Made by a program: the position numbers and the translations under genes. Positions 53,909-62,842 of a DNA stretch of 64,000 bases are shown in pieces. Within the stretch, counting starts at the first letter, position 1; every line of letters begins with the position of its first letter. Source of the stretch: Pleomorphomonas sp. T1.2MG-36 (lineage in GTDB: Bacteria > Pseudomonadota > Alphaproteobacteria > Rhizobiales > Pleomorphomonadaceae); the NCBI RefSeq assembly GCF_950100655.1, contig NZ_CATNLY010000001.1, positions 496,001 to 560,000 of the forward strand, in the 5' to 3' direction. Under the pieces are notes generated by a model that did no database searches, was not told where the DNA came from, and was given only the letters and a program-made list of their open reading frames with translations.

Positions 53909-54805
53909 TCAGCCCTTGCGGAGCGCCCGGTATTGCGTCGGCGAGCTGTCGTGCACCCGCCGGAAGCAGCGAGAGAAATACAGGGGATCGTCAAAGCCGA
54001 GGTCGGCGGCGATCGCCTTCACAGACTGATCGGTGGTGTCGAGCAGAAAGCAAGCGCGCTGAATCTTCAGACGGATGAAGAAGTCGAGTACCGTGAAACC
54101 GGTGCGCTTCTTGAACACCGCCGCCAGGTGCGACGACGACAGGTTGGCTTCGCGCGCCAGCTCGTCGACCTTCAGCGACCGGCCGAGATTGCCCTGCATC
54201 ACGTCGATCACCCGGCGAATGCGCTGGTCGAGATTGTCGTCCCGGTTGGGCGAACGGTGTCGCAGCACCACCAGATGGGTCACGAGCTGACCGAGGGCCA
54301 TCGAGGCCGACAACAAGTTGTCGGACGTGTAGCCGCGACCGAGGATCGACAACATCTTCTCGAACAGCGTCGGGATGGCCGGGTCGCGGCCGGGATGCAG
54401 CAAGGGCTCCTCCGGGTCGAGCTCGAGCAGATCCGGCAGCAGCGCCACCTTGTCCCCCTCAAGATGCACCCAGTAGATCGTCCATGGATCGTCTGACGCG
54501 GCACCATAGCTGTGCGGCACGCCGGCCGGCGCCAACAGCGCCTGACCCGGCCGAATGCGAAGACTGACATCGCCAACCCGTGCCCAGCCGCAACCGTCGG
54601 TGCAATAGATCAGAACGGACTGGGAAATGCCCTCCGGCCGCTCAACGAAGTGCCATTGGGCACGCGGATAATGCCCGACATCGCTCGGCACAAGCTCGAT
54701 CAGCGGTTGACCGTCCAGCCAACCTGACACCACGGGCCGAGGCAGCACAACCATACGCTGCCCCGGAAAGCCCTCCTTGATCCGCTGTTCTCCACCCTCT
54801 GTCAT
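53909..54805 (-). CDS. AraC-family transcriptional regulator
   Basis: A 298-residue regulator. The N-terminal AraC-binding cupin (about residues 30-160: YCTDGCGWARVGDVSLRIRPGQALLAPAGVPHSYGA) resembles arabinose/rhamnose sensor domains. The C-terminal helix-turn-helix pair has VDELAREANLSSSHLAAVFKKRTGFT and KAIAADLGFDDPLYFSRCFRRV. It is divergent from the DUF5107-TPR gene and is its probable regulator, sensing a sugar. Confidence 0.94.
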   Translation of the reverse strand: MTEGGEQRIKEGFPGQRMVVLPRPVVSGWLDGQPLIELVPSDVGHYPRAQWHFVERPEGISQSVLIYCTDGCGWARVGDVSLRIRPGQALLAPAGVPHSYGAASDDPWTIYWVHLEGDKVALLPDLLELDPEEPLLHPGRDPAIPTLFEKMLSILGRGYTSDNLLSASMALGQLVTHLVVLRHRSPNRDDNLDQRIRRVIDVMQGNLGRSLKVDELAREANLSSSHLAAVFKKRTGFTVLDFFIRLKIQRACFLLDTTDQSVKAIAADLGFDDPLYFSRCFRRVHDSSPTQYRALRKG

Positions 54806-54926
54806 GCAGCGACAATATCAGAGGATCCTCCATGATGTCCATCGTTCCCGCTATTCACCCAAGGGAGGACGGCACCTAGCGTTCCGGCAACGACAATCCC
54901 GGTTCCGGGTCAGGAAGGACTGCGCC

Positions 54927-57900
54927 ATGAAACAAGTCGAACTCCCCGCTGCGCCCACGGCGCTTCACGGGTCGGTCAAGGCATGGTCGGCGCCACTGGT
55001 CATCCCCACCTACGAACCGGCCCCGGCCGACCGCAACCCGATGTTCCTCGAAAAGCGCGTCTTCCAGGGATCGAGCGGGCGCGTCTATCCGCTGCCGTTC
55101 TTCGACCGCATCGGCCCGGAGCTGCATGACAAGAGCTGGACGGCGCTGCATATCGAAAACGAGTATCTGCGCGTTACCGTCCTCCCCGAACTGGGTGGCC
55201 GCATCTATGCCGTGGTCGACAAGACGACCGGTTACGACCTCGTCTACCGCAACCGCGTCATCAAGCCGGCCCTGGTGGGCCTGGCCGGTCCCTGGCTGTC
55301 CGGTGGCATCGAGTTCAACTGGCCGCAGCATCACCGCCCCAGCACCTACATGCCAACAGCTTGGGAAATCACAGAGGAATCCGACGGCTCGCGCGTCATC
55401 TGGCTATCCGAAAACGAGCCGATGAACCGGATGAAGGGCATGCACGGCGTTCGCCTCAGCCCCGGCAAGGCCCGCCTCGAGCTGGCGGTGCGTCTGCACA
55501 ACCGAACCGAGCTGACCCAGACCTTCCTGTGGTGGGCGAACGTCGCCACCGAAGTACACGAAGATTACCAGAGCTTCTTCCCCGAGGACGTCCGTTTCAT
55601 CGCCGACCACGCCAAGCGCGCCACATCCGCCTTCCCCGGCTGTGAGGGGAGCTACTATGGCGTCGACTATGCCGGCCGCGCCAGGGATGGCGTTCCACTC
55701 GAGGAGACGCCGGCGCGGTTCGTGCCGAAGCGTGGCTATGCTCCCAACGACCTGCGCTGGTACTCCAACATTCCCGTGCCGACCAGCTACATGTGCCTCG
55801 GCTCGCGCGACGATTTCTTCGGCGGCTACGACCACGCCATCGATGCTGGAATCGTCCATGTCGCCAACCATCACATTTCCCCCGGCAAGAAGCAGTGGAC
55901 GTGGGGCAACCATGATTTTGGCTATGCCTGGGACCGGAACCTGACCGAGCCCGACGAGAACGGCGTTTACTGGCCCTATATCGAGATCATGGCCGGCGTC
56001 TACACCGACAACCAGCCGGACTTTTCGTTCCTCGCGCCCGGCGAGACCAAGACCTTCTCGCAATACTGGTACCCGATCCGGAAGATCGGCGCCGCCGCTG
56101 CCGCGACGCTTGCCGCCGCCATCGGCCTGAAGCACGACGGCTCCAGATTGACGGTCGGCGTTCAGGCGACGGAAGCTTTCGTCGGCGCACGGATCACCGT
56201 CTCCGTTGGCGAGAAACCACTTGCCGATCACGTGGCGGACCTCACCCCGGCCAAGCCGACCCTCCTCGCCGTGCCCCTCCCCGACGACGTCGATGGCGAT
56301 GACGTCCGCGTCGTCGTTGGGCACGGTGGCGCGGTGCTGGTCGAACGCCGTCCGGTCGACCGCAGCGCGGTGACCGTGCCGCCACCGGCCACCGAGCCGC
56401 CACCGCCCGAGGAGATCGAGAGCGCCGACGAACTCTGGATGACCGGCGTTCATCTCGACCAGTATCGCCACGCGACGCGACCGGCCGACATCTATTGGCG
56501 CGAGGCGCTCCGTCGCGATCCAGGCGATATCAGGTGCAACACGGCCCTCGGCATCTGGCACCTTCGGCGCGGCGAGTTCGCGGCGGCCGAAGCCTGCTTG
56601 CGCAAGGCCATCGAACGACTGACCCGGCGCAACCCAAATCCCTCGACCGGCGAGGCGCACTATCACCTCGGGCTCGCCCTCCGCCACCTCGGCCAGATCG
56701 ATGCCGCCTACGACGCGCTCTACAAGGCAACCTGGAATGCGGCATGGCGGGGCCCGGCGCATCTGGCCCTGGCAGAGATCGATGGAACGCGGGGCTCCCT
56801 CGCCGACGCCCTCGACCATGTCGAGGAGTCGCTTCGCCATGATGTCGAGAATTCGCTCGCCTGCAATCTCCGGGCAGCATTGCTCCTGAAGCTCGGCCGG
56901 ACGAGGGAGGCCGAGGCGCTTCTCGCCGAGACGCTGGCCCGCGACCCACTCGATGCCCGCGCGCGCGCCCTGAAGGGTCTGCCGTTCGACGGCGACGACC
57001 AGCTTCACCTCGACGTCGCCATCGAGACGGCTCGCGGCGGCTTCGTCGCCGACGCCCTCGCGATCCTGGACGCACGCGTAACGGCCGCCGGCCATGCCGC
57101 CTCGCCGCTGCTTCACTACCACGCCGCCATCCTGGCGGATCGCCTGGGCAAGTCGGTGGAGCCCTACCTCGCAGCGGCCGCCATGGTGTTGCCCGACTAC
57201 TGCTTCCCGGCCCGCCTTGAAGACATCGCCGCGCTGCAAGCGGCGATCGAAGCGAACCCCACCGACGGCCGCGCGCCCTGCTACCTTGGCAACCTTCTCT
57301 ATGATCGGCGTCGCCACGCCGACGCGATCGCCATGTGGGAGAGATCCGTCGCCATCGATCCGTCTTGGTCGATCCCCTGGCGCAACCTCGGCATCGCATA
57401 TTTCAACATCGAACGTTCGGAGCCGAAGGCCGTCGCAGCCTATGACAAGGCGCTCGCCGCCAACTCGCGCGACGCTCGTCTCGTCTACGAACGCGACCAG
57501 CTCTGGAAGCGCATCGGCCGCTCGCCGGCCGAACGCCTGGCCGAACTGGAAAGCCGGCTCGACCTCGTGGCAAGCCGCGACGATCTCAGCGTCGAACTGT
57601 CCTCGCTCTACAACCAGCTCGGACAGCCGGAGAAGTCGGTACCACTGATTTGCGGCCGCGCCTTCCAGCCTTGGGAAGGGGGCGAAGGCCTTGCCCTCGA
57701 TCAGTGGGTGCGCGGCCACCTCGGTCTCGGCCGCCGGGCGCTTGCCGAGGGAAACGCCGTTGCCGCGATCGCGGAGTTCGAGGCGGCTCTCAACCCGCCG
57801 CACTCCCTTGGCGAAGCGCGCCACCTCCTCGCCAACCAGAGCGATCTCCATTATTGGCTAGGCAAGGCGCTCGCCTCGGCCGGTCGCCCTGAGGACGCGA

Positions 57901-58298
57901 AGCGATGGCTGACGCTGGCGGCCGGGTTTGCCGGCGACTTCCTCGGCATGGAAGTGCGCGCCTACTCGGAGAAGACCTTCTTCTCGGCCCTGTCTCTCCT
58001 TGCGCTCGGCCGCAAGGCGGAAGCGGAAAAGCTGCTCGGCGAACTCCGCGCCTACGCCCAAGAGGCGATGACGAGCCCGGCCAGGATCGACTATTTCGCC
58101 ACCTCGCTGCCGACCATGCTGCTGTTCGAAGACGATCTTCAGCTTCGCCGGCGCGTCTCCTCCCACGTCATGCTCGCCGAAGCCGCCATAGGCCTTGGCG
58201 ATCCCGCAACCGGCCGCGAGCATCTTCAGGCAGCCCTGAAGCTGGACCCCAACCATGCGCTCGCAGCCGACCTCCTCGGCGATCTTCCCAATCGCTGA
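54927..58298 (+). CDS. DUF5107-TPR protein, function unknown
   Basis: A 1123-residue cytoplasmic protein. About residues 1-400 form a DUF5107 region resembling a mutarotase-like or glycan-binding beta-sandwich (ENEYLRVTVLPELGGRIYAVVDKTTGYDLVYRN; WLSGGIEFNWPQHHRP). The remainder is made of tetratricopeptide repeats (for example IRCNTALGIWHLRRGEFAAAEACLRKAIERL; GEAHYHLGLALRHLGQIDAAYDAL). The enzyme activity of such proteins is not established; carbohydrate binding or isomerisation is inferred from the fold resemblance. The start at 54927 follows AAGGA and removes a non-coding extension. It is controlled by a divergent AraC regulator and no transporter is beside it. Confidence 0.85.
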   Translation: MKQVELPAAPTALHGSVKAWSAPLVIPTYEPAPADRNPMFLEKRVFQGSSGRVYPLPFFDRIGPELHDKSWTALHIENEYLRVTVLPELGGRIYAVVDKTTGYDLVYRNRVIKPALVGLAGPWLSGGIEFNWPQHHRPSTYMPTAWEITEESDGSRVIWLSENEPMNRMKGMHGVRLSPGKARLELAVRLHNRTELTQTFLWWANVATEVHEDYQSFFPEDVRFIADHAKRATSAFPGCEGSYYGVDYAGRARDGVPLEETPARFVPKRGYAPNDLRWYSNIPVPTSYMCLGSRDDFFGGYDHAIDAGIVHVANHHISPGKKQWTWGNHDFGYAWDRNLTEPDENGVYWPYIEIMAGVYTDNQPDFSFLAPGETKTFSQYWYPIRKIGAAAAATLAAAIGLKHDGSRLTVGVQATEAFVGARITVSVGEKPLADHVADLTPAKPTLLAVPLPDDVDGDDVRVVVGHGGAVLVERRPVDRSAVTVPPPATEPPPPEEIESADELWMTGVHLDQYRHATRPADIYWREALRRDPGDIRCNTALGIWHLRRGEFAAAEACLRKAIERLTRRNPNPSTGEAHYHLGLALRHLGQIDAAYDALYKATWNAAWRGPAHLALAEIDGTRGSLADALDHVEESLRHDVENSLACNLRAALLLKLGRTREAEALLAETLARDPLDARARALKGLPFDGDDQLHLDVAIETARGGFVADALAILDARVTAAGHAASPLLHYHAAILADRLGKSVEPYLAAAAMVLPDYCFPARLEDIAALQAAIEANPTDGRAPCYLGNLLYDRRRHADAIAMWERSVAIDPSWSIPWRNLGIAYFNIERSEPKAVAAYDKALAANSRDARLVYERDQLWKRIGRSPAERLAELESRLDLVASRDDLSVELSSLYNQLGQPEKSVPLICGRAFQPWEGGEGLALDQWVRGHLGLGRRALAEGNAVAAIAEFEAALNPPHSLGEARHLLANQSDLHYWLGKALASAGRPEDAKRWLTLAAGFAGDFLGMEVRAYSEKTFFSALSLLALGRKAEAEKLLGELRAYAQEAMTSPARIDYFATSLPTMLLFEDDLQLRRRVSSHVMLAEAAIGLGDPATGREHLQAALKLDPNHALAADLLGDLPNR

Positions 58299-58468
58299 GG
58301 AGGTCAGACATCAGCGTGCCGCGCCTCGGACGAGCGTCGCCGGACTTGAGATCATTGCGGTCCGGCGAAAGCCTTGAGGTCGCCTCGTCCTCGACGCGTC
58401 GCGGTGCCGGTTGCCTGAGACCGGCGGCCTACCTGTCCCGCCCACCGAGCTGGTGATACAGATCTGCC

Positions 58469-59359
58469 ATGCAGGCAACGGCTATCCACTCCTTCTGGAT
58501 TTCGACCGACGGAAACGAGGGCGCGCATGGCGACGCTGCCCTGCTGTTTCCCTATTGGAGCTTCACCAAGACCGTCATCGCCATCTGCGCCTTGAAGCTC
58601 CAGGAGCGCCGGTTGGTCGATCTGGATGAGCGCCTGGACGATCAGCGCTTCACGCTTCGGCAACTGCTGAACCACACGTCCGGTTTGCCGGACTATTCCG
58701 CCCTCCCCGACTACCACAGGGCCGTTGCCGCCGATGAAGACCCCTGGCCGCGCCACAAGCTGCTCGATGCGGCGTTGGAAAAAGGCCCTCTCTTCAAGCC
58801 CGGTCAAGGCTGGTCCTACTCCAACGTCGGTTACATGCTGGCGCGCGAGCGGATCGAGGGGGCTACGGAGCTGAGCTTTGCGACGCTTGTCGGCGACATC
58901 GTCTGCCACCCCCTCGGCTTGAACAGCGTCGAGCTGGCGACGACCCGCGAGCAGTTCCGGCGCGTTCATTGGCGCGGCGGGGCAACATACCATCCGGGGT
59001 GGGTCTACCACGGCTGCCTGATCGGCACTGCCGAGGACGCTGCGCGGCTCCTTCACGGCCTCATTGATGGAAGGCTGTTAAATGCCGCCACGCTGGACGG
59101 GATGCAAAAGCGCATTCCCCTCGGCGGTGCCCTGGAAGGACGCCCCTGGACGGACTGCGGTTACGGGCTCGGCTTGATGATGGGGCGCATGGGGCCTATC
59201 GGCGCCGCCCTCGGCCATTCGGGAGGAGGACCGTTCTGCACGAATGCAGTCTATCACTTCCCCGACCGCGTTCATCCGGTGACCGTCGCGAGCTTTAGCG
59301 AAGGACAGACAGAAGGCCGAGCCGAGTTCGAAGCGATGGCGATCGCCTCGAACCTGTAG
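58469..59359 (+). CDS. Serine hydrolase of the beta-lactamase/transpeptidase (class C-like) fold
   Basis: A 296-residue penicillin-binding-like hydrolase without a signal peptide. The catalytic Ser-x-x-Lys is SFTK (31-34), the Tyr motif is YSNVGY, and the third motif is the HSGG of GHSGGG. LLNHTSGLPDYSALPDY is typical of the AmpC/EstB-like subgroup, which covers esterases and peptidases. The lack of a signal peptide argues against a role in beta-lactam resistance. It follows the DUF5107 gene by 170 bp. Confidence 0.85.
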   Translation: MQATAIHSFWISTDGNEGAHGDAALLFPYWSFTKTVIAICALKLQERRLVDLDERLDDQRFTLRQLLNHTSGLPDYSALPDYHRAVAADEDPWPRHKLLDAALEKGPLFKPGQGWSYSNVGYMLARERIEGATELSFATLVGDIVCHPLGLNSVELATTREQFRRVHWRGGATYHPGWVYHGCLIGTAEDAARLLHGLIDGRLLNAATLDGMQKRIPLGGALEGRPWTDCGYGLGLMMGRMGPIGAALGHSGGGPFCTNAVYHFPDRVHPVTVASFSEGQTEGRAEFEAMAIASNL

Positions 59360-59538
59360 CTACGCCCGGCCCTGATGAATCATTTGGGTGAGATTCCCTC
59401 CGAAAGTCTGACCATCAACGTGGAAATATTGCGAGCACTGCACTACTTTGGCAGTCGATAGCGTGTGCTGCGTGCGCTACGGGTGACCGAAATCGACGGA
59501 GACTTCGACCAACCTTCCGACCATGGGAGCGAAAATCT

Positions 59539-60735
59539 ATGTCTTTGCCGATCACGCCGGGGCGCATCCAGTCCACCCTTCGCCAGTTTCTCAACAACGA
59601 GGCTTCGGGTGGCCTCGTGCTGATGGCCGTCGCCGTGCTGGCGATACTCGTCGCCAACTCACCGCTGGCCGAAGCCTATTTCCACGGCCTCCACGTTTAT
59701 CTCGGTCCACTCAGCATCCAGCACTGGATCAACGACGCCCTGATGGCCGTCTTTTTCCTGCTCGTCGGGCTGGAAATCAAACGCGAGATGCTGGACGGGC
59801 AGCTTTCGAGCTGGAGCCGTCGCATCCTTCCGGGTGCGGCGGCCGCCGGCGGCATGTTGTTTCCGGCCCTGTTCTACGTGGCGCTGAACTGGAGCAATCC
59901 AGCCGCCCTGAGGGGATGGGCGATACCGACGGCGACCGACATTGCCTTCGCCCTCGGCGTGATTTCGCTGTTCGGCTCCCGCGTTCCGAGCTCGCTCAAG
60001 ATCTTTCTGGCGGCGCTCGCCATCATCGACGACCTCGGCGCCGTCATCGTCATCGCCGTGTTCTATACCAGCGATCTCAACATGCTGGCCTTGGGCGGCA
60101 CGGCCGTGGTCGTCGCCCTGCTCTACGGCATGAACCGGGCGAAGGTGGTCGCGATCTGGCCCTATCTGGCTCTGGGCGCCGTTCTGTGGGTGCTGGTGTT
60201 CATTTCCGGCGTTCATGCCACGCTCGCCGGCGTCATGCTTGCGCTGATGATCCCGCTGAAGGTGACGCCGGGCGCACCGGAGGCAGCCCACGGCGAGTCC
60301 CCGCTCCACCGGCTGGAGCATGCCCTGCACAAGCCGGTCGCCTTTGTCATCGTGCCGATATTCGGCTTCGCCAATGCCGGCGTTTCCCTGGCCGGCCTTT
60401 CGCTGGGCGTGTTTGCCGAACCGCTGACCATGGGCGTCGCTGCCGGCCTGCTGCTTGGCAAGCTGGTCGGCGTCGTCGGCACAGTGGCCTTGTTGGTCAA
60501 GCTCGGCCTTGCCCATCTGCCGGCGCAAGCGAGCTGGGGCCAAATGACCGGAACGGCATTCCTGTGCGGCATCGGCTTCACGATGTCGCTCTTTATCGGT
60601 CTGCTCGCCTTCGACGATCCGGCCGTGCAGGACCACGTCAAGATCGGCATCCTTCTGGGTTCGGTGGTATCCGGCCTGCTCGGCGCCGCCTGCCTGAGCC
60701 TGTTTGGGCGCCGCGTAGCGGCTCTTACGGTGTGA
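59539..60735 (+). CDS. nhaA: Na+/H+ antiporter NhaA
   Basis: A 398-residue, 12-helix antiporter that expels sodium in exchange for protons. The conserved ion-binding segment is [20 protein letters not shown], with the adjacent Asp pair, and [16 protein letters not shown] precedes it. The N-terminal [29 protein letters not shown] is typical. It is monocistronic and ended by two hairpins. Confidence 0.96.
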   Translation: MSLPITPGRIQSTLRQFLNNEASGGLVLMAVAVLAILVANSPLAEAYFHGLHVYLGPLSIQHWINDALMAVFFLLVGLEIKREMLDGQLSSWSRRILPGAAAAGGMLFPALFYVALNWSNPAALRGWAIPTATDIAFALGVISLFGSRVPSSLKIFLAALAIIDDLGAVIVIAVFYTSDLNMLALGGTAVVVALLYGMNRAKVVAIWPYLALGAVLWVLVFISGVHATLAGVMLALMIPLKVTPGAPEAAHGESPLHRLEHALHKPVAFVIVPIFGFANAGVSLAGLSLGVFAEPLTMGVAAGLLLGKLVGVVGTVALLVKLGLAHLPAQASWGQMTGTAFLCGIGFTMSLFIGLLAFDDPAVQDHVKIGILLGSVVSGLLGAACLSLFGRRVAALTV

Positions 60736-60744
60736 GCATGCAAA

Positions 60745-60764
60745 TGCGGGCTCTCTCGCCCGCA
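60745..60764 (+). terminator. First hairpin after nhaA
   Basis: A perfect 7-bp stem with a 6-base loop (TGCGGGC, tctctc, GCCCGCA), 10 bp after the nhaA stop. No U-run follows, so it may stabilise the message end rather than terminate alone. Confidence 0.5.
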
Positions 60765-60800
60765 CGCTGACCACGAGCGTTTTCGATGCAAGACGAAATG

Positions 60801-60837
60801 CGGGAAGCGGCAAGGCTGCCAAGCCTGCCGCTTCCCG
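60801..60837. terminator. Hairpin terminator between nhaA and aspS
   Basis: A 16-bp stem with one bulged A and a 4-base loop (CGGGAAGCGGCA...AGGCT paired with its complement). It lies between convergent nhaA and aspS, 16 bp after the aspS stop, and can serve both directions. Confidence 0.75.
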
Positions 60838-60852
60838 TCTGTAGCAACAGCA

Positions 60853-62169
60853 TCAGGGTCGAAGACGCTTCGGGGTTCGGCTCAGCAGCGTCACCTCGCG
60901 TATGCTGGCCGTGCTGAGCAGACGCATCAGAAGACGGGCAAGACCGATACCCATTCCGCCATGCGGCGGGCAGCCGAAGCGGAAGAAATCGAGGTAGTCT
61001 GCAAGCGCCTCCAGCTCATATCCGCGTTCGGCAGCCTGGGCGAGCAGCCGCTCGTGCCGATGCTCTCGTTGGGCGCCCGTCGTCACTTCGAGGCCGTGCC
61101 ACAGCAGATCGAAGCCTTTGGTGAGATGGGGTCGGTCTTCCTGGCGCATGTGATAGAAAGCCCTGCCGCTCGCCGGATAGTCGGTGAGGAACAGGAACTC
61201 GTGCTTGGTCTCGCCGGCCATGTATTCGGCGAGGAGCCGCTCGCCATCGCTGTCGAGATCGTCGTCCTTGGGCAGAACATGGCCGAGCTTTCGCAAAAGG
61301 TCGCGCGCTTCTTCGAAAGTGACTTTGGGAAACGGCAGGGTTGGCGGCACCACCTCGACGCCGAAAAGCCGGCGGATATCATCACCGTGCGCTTCGGCGA
61401 CGGCGGAAATGGCATGGACGAGCCATCGCTCCTCCAATGCCATGAGATCGTGATGATCGTCGATCCAACCGACCTCCATGTCGATAGAGGTGAACTCCGT
61501 CTCGTGACGGGCCGTGAACGACGGTTCGGCGCGGAAGGCGGGGCCGATCTCAAACACCCGCTCCAGTCCGCCGGCAACGGCCATCTGCTTGTAGAACTGC
61601 GGCGACTGGGCGAGATAGGCGGTGGTGCCGAAGTACTTTACGGAGAACACCTCCGCCCCGGACTCGCTGAAGGTACCCATCAGCTTCGGCGAGTGTATCT
61701 CGCGAAACCCGTGGTCCTGCCAGAACGTACGCATGGCTTGCTCAAGGGTGGTCTGGACCTCGAACACCAGCTGCTGTGCCGGGTAGCGCAGGCTGACCTG
61801 GCGATGGTCGATCCACTTTTCGAGGCCTGACCCTTCGGCGATTGGCAACGGGGATTGGGCCAGGCCGGAGATTTCCACCCCGTCGAGGGCGATCTCCAGA
61901 CCACCGAGCTTGACGCTTGGGGCGGCGGCGACCACGCCGGTGACCTTCACCGCGCTTTCGAGCGTCAGATCGTCGAGCGTGGCGCTCAGCCCACCGTCGT
62001 CCTTGCTATGAACGAGCTGGACGGTGCCGCTTGGGTCGCGGAGCACGATGAAGCGCATCCGCTTCTGGTCGCGAATGGAGGCAACGAAGCCGCATAGCTT
62101 CACGCGTTGCCCGATCAGCCGGGGCAACCCGGATACAAGGGAACGCGGCAGTTCTGCGTGGAATGACAT
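60853..62169 (-). CDS. aspS: Archaeal-type aspartyl-tRNA synthetase, probably non-discriminating (Asp-tRNA Asp/Asn)
   Basis: A 438-residue class IIb synthetase of the archaeal/eukaryotic (short) AspRS type, lacking the GAD insertion of bacterial AspRS. An N-terminal OB-fold (about 18-100) is followed by the catalytic core with YLAQSPQFYKQM, motif 2 FRAEPSFTARHETEF (212-226), GLEVTTGAQREHR (359-371) and motif 3 GMGIGLARLLM (405-415). The SPQ element favours Asp over Asn activation. Motif 3 has Ala before the Arg, where Glu is usual. Such enzymes can form Asp-tRNA-Asn for GatCAB amidation. The start at 62169 (MSFHAELPRS) was chosen over an upstream ATG. An Asn-rich leader peptide and attenuator lie upstream. 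Confidence 0.88.
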   Translation of the reverse strand: MSFHAELPRSLVSGLPRLIGQRVKLCGFVASIRDQKRMRFIVLRDPSGTVQLVHSKDDGGLSATLDDLTLESAVKVTGVVAAAPSVKLGGLEIALDGVEISGLAQSPLPIAEGSGLEKWIDHRQVSLRYPAQQLVFEVQTTLEQAMRTFWQDHGFREIHSPKLMGTFSESGAEVFSVKYFGTTAYLAQSPQFYKQMAVAGGLERVFEIGPAFRAEPSFTARHETEFTSIDMEVGWIDDHHDLMALEERWLVHAISAVAEAHGDDIRRLFGVEVVPPTLPFPKVTFEEARDLLRKLGHVLPKDDDLDSDGERLLAEYMAGETKHEFLFLTDYPASGRAFYHMRQEDRPHLTKGFDLLWHGLEVTTGAQREHRHERLLAQAAERGYELEALADYLDFFRFGCPPHGGMGIGLARLLMRLLSTASIREVTLLSRTPKRLRP

Positions 62170-62215
62170 GACTCTCTCCCTGAAACGGAAACCGGATCGG
62201 AGAAGCCAAAACACC

Positions 62216-62241
62216 CAGCCCGTCCGAAACCGGCGGGGCTG
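62216..62241 (-). terminator. Attenuator terminator hairpin upstream of aspS
   Basis: On the minus strand CAGCCC pairs with GGGCTG, with an inner CCG/CGG pairing and a GTTT loop, followed by GGTGTTTTGG. It lies between the leader-peptide stop (62265) and aspS (62169). Its upstream arm is also complementary to part of the leader-peptide coding region, so formation is conditional. Confidence 0.6.
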
Positions 62242-62264
62242 TGGTGATCCATGAGCTAGCTTTG

Positions 62265-62315
62265 TTAAGCGCGCGCGACACCAACGACCCCGGAGGGGCC
62301 GTTATTGTTGGCCAT
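62265..62315 (-). CDS. Leader peptide with three Asn codons (attenuator for aspS)
   Basis: A 16-residue open frame reading MANNNGPSGVVGVARA, with three consecutive Asn codons (AAC AAT AAC). A longer in-frame version starts at MMSSLIAH about 8 residues upstream; neither start has a strong ribosome binding site. The peptide ends 95 nt before aspS. Its 3' half encodes RNA able to pair either locally or with the terminator's upstream arm. It fits a leader that stalls ribosomes when charged tRNA-Asn is scarce. Confidence 0.6.
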   Translation of the reverse strand: MANNNGPSGVVGVARA

Positions 62316-62369
62316 ATGCGCGATCAGCGAGCTCATCATCCAGCCATGTCGCAAGAAACGCGAAAAGTA

Positions 62370-62384
62370 AACCGACAATCGGTT
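62370..62384. promoter_or_regulatory. Inverted repeat near the aspS leader promoter
   Basis: Perfect 6-bp arms AACCGA / TCGGTT with a 3-bp spacer, 55 bp upstream of the leader peptide, in the gap after the DUF1398 gene. It may be an operator or part of a hairpin ending the DUF1398 transcript. Confidence 0.3.
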
Positions 62385-62400
62385 CCGGAGGACTGTCACG

Positions 62401-62799
62401 TCAGGGAAAAAGCTCCACATGTGTTTCGGCGGTACGGCCAAGATACACGACCCGCCGTCCCAGGAAGGACACGACATAGCCGGCGCAGCCCGCGGCCTTC
62501 ACCCGCTCGCAGAAGGCTTTGTAGCTATAATCCGGGCCGTTCGCCTGCGCCCATCGTACCAGCGAGCCAACCGCGGACGCATCGAAGGCACTCGCAACGC
62601 CCCCGGCCGATTGCGGCATGTCGAGCACCAGGCTATCGCCATCCGGCAGATAGTAGGTCTGGGTATTGCGCCGATAGTCGACCGAATAGGCTTCGAAACC
62701 GGCAGCGATCAACTCGCCGACGATCTCGGGAAAACTCCGACCGCCGGCGTGGGCGGCGTCCAGGCAGCGCCGGGCAATGGCAATTCGTTCCGCGTCCAT
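62401..62799 (-). CDS. DUF1398 family protein (YbcV-like)
   Basis: A 132-residue protein matching the DUF1398 family by length and the conserved pattern FPEIVGELIAAGFEAYSVDYRRNTQTYYLPDG and the C-terminal YKAFCERVKAAGCAGYVVSFLGRRVVYLGR. The family has no settled function; structures show an alpha/beta fold. It follows the MarR regulator gene by 43 nt on the same strand, so it may be under that regulator. Confidence 0.88.
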   Translation of the reverse strand: MDAERIAIARRCLDAAHAGGRSFPEIVGELIAAGFEAYSVDYRRNTQTYYLPDGDSLVLDMPQSAGGVASAFDASAVGSLVRWAQANGPDYSYKAFCERVKAAGCAGYVVSFLGRRVVYLGRTAETHVELFP

Positions 62800-62842
62800 G
62801 CGCAGATCCTTTCAAGCTGGATGTGAGCTGGTGGCCGGTGGA

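Noticed and set aside
55404..57851. A very long (815-codon) open frame antisense to the DUF5107-TPR gene
   Set aside because: Its codon pattern is the mirror of the strong plus-strand gene in GC-rich DNA, and its translation lacks domain features. The plus-strand reading has recognisable DUF5107 and TPR sequence.
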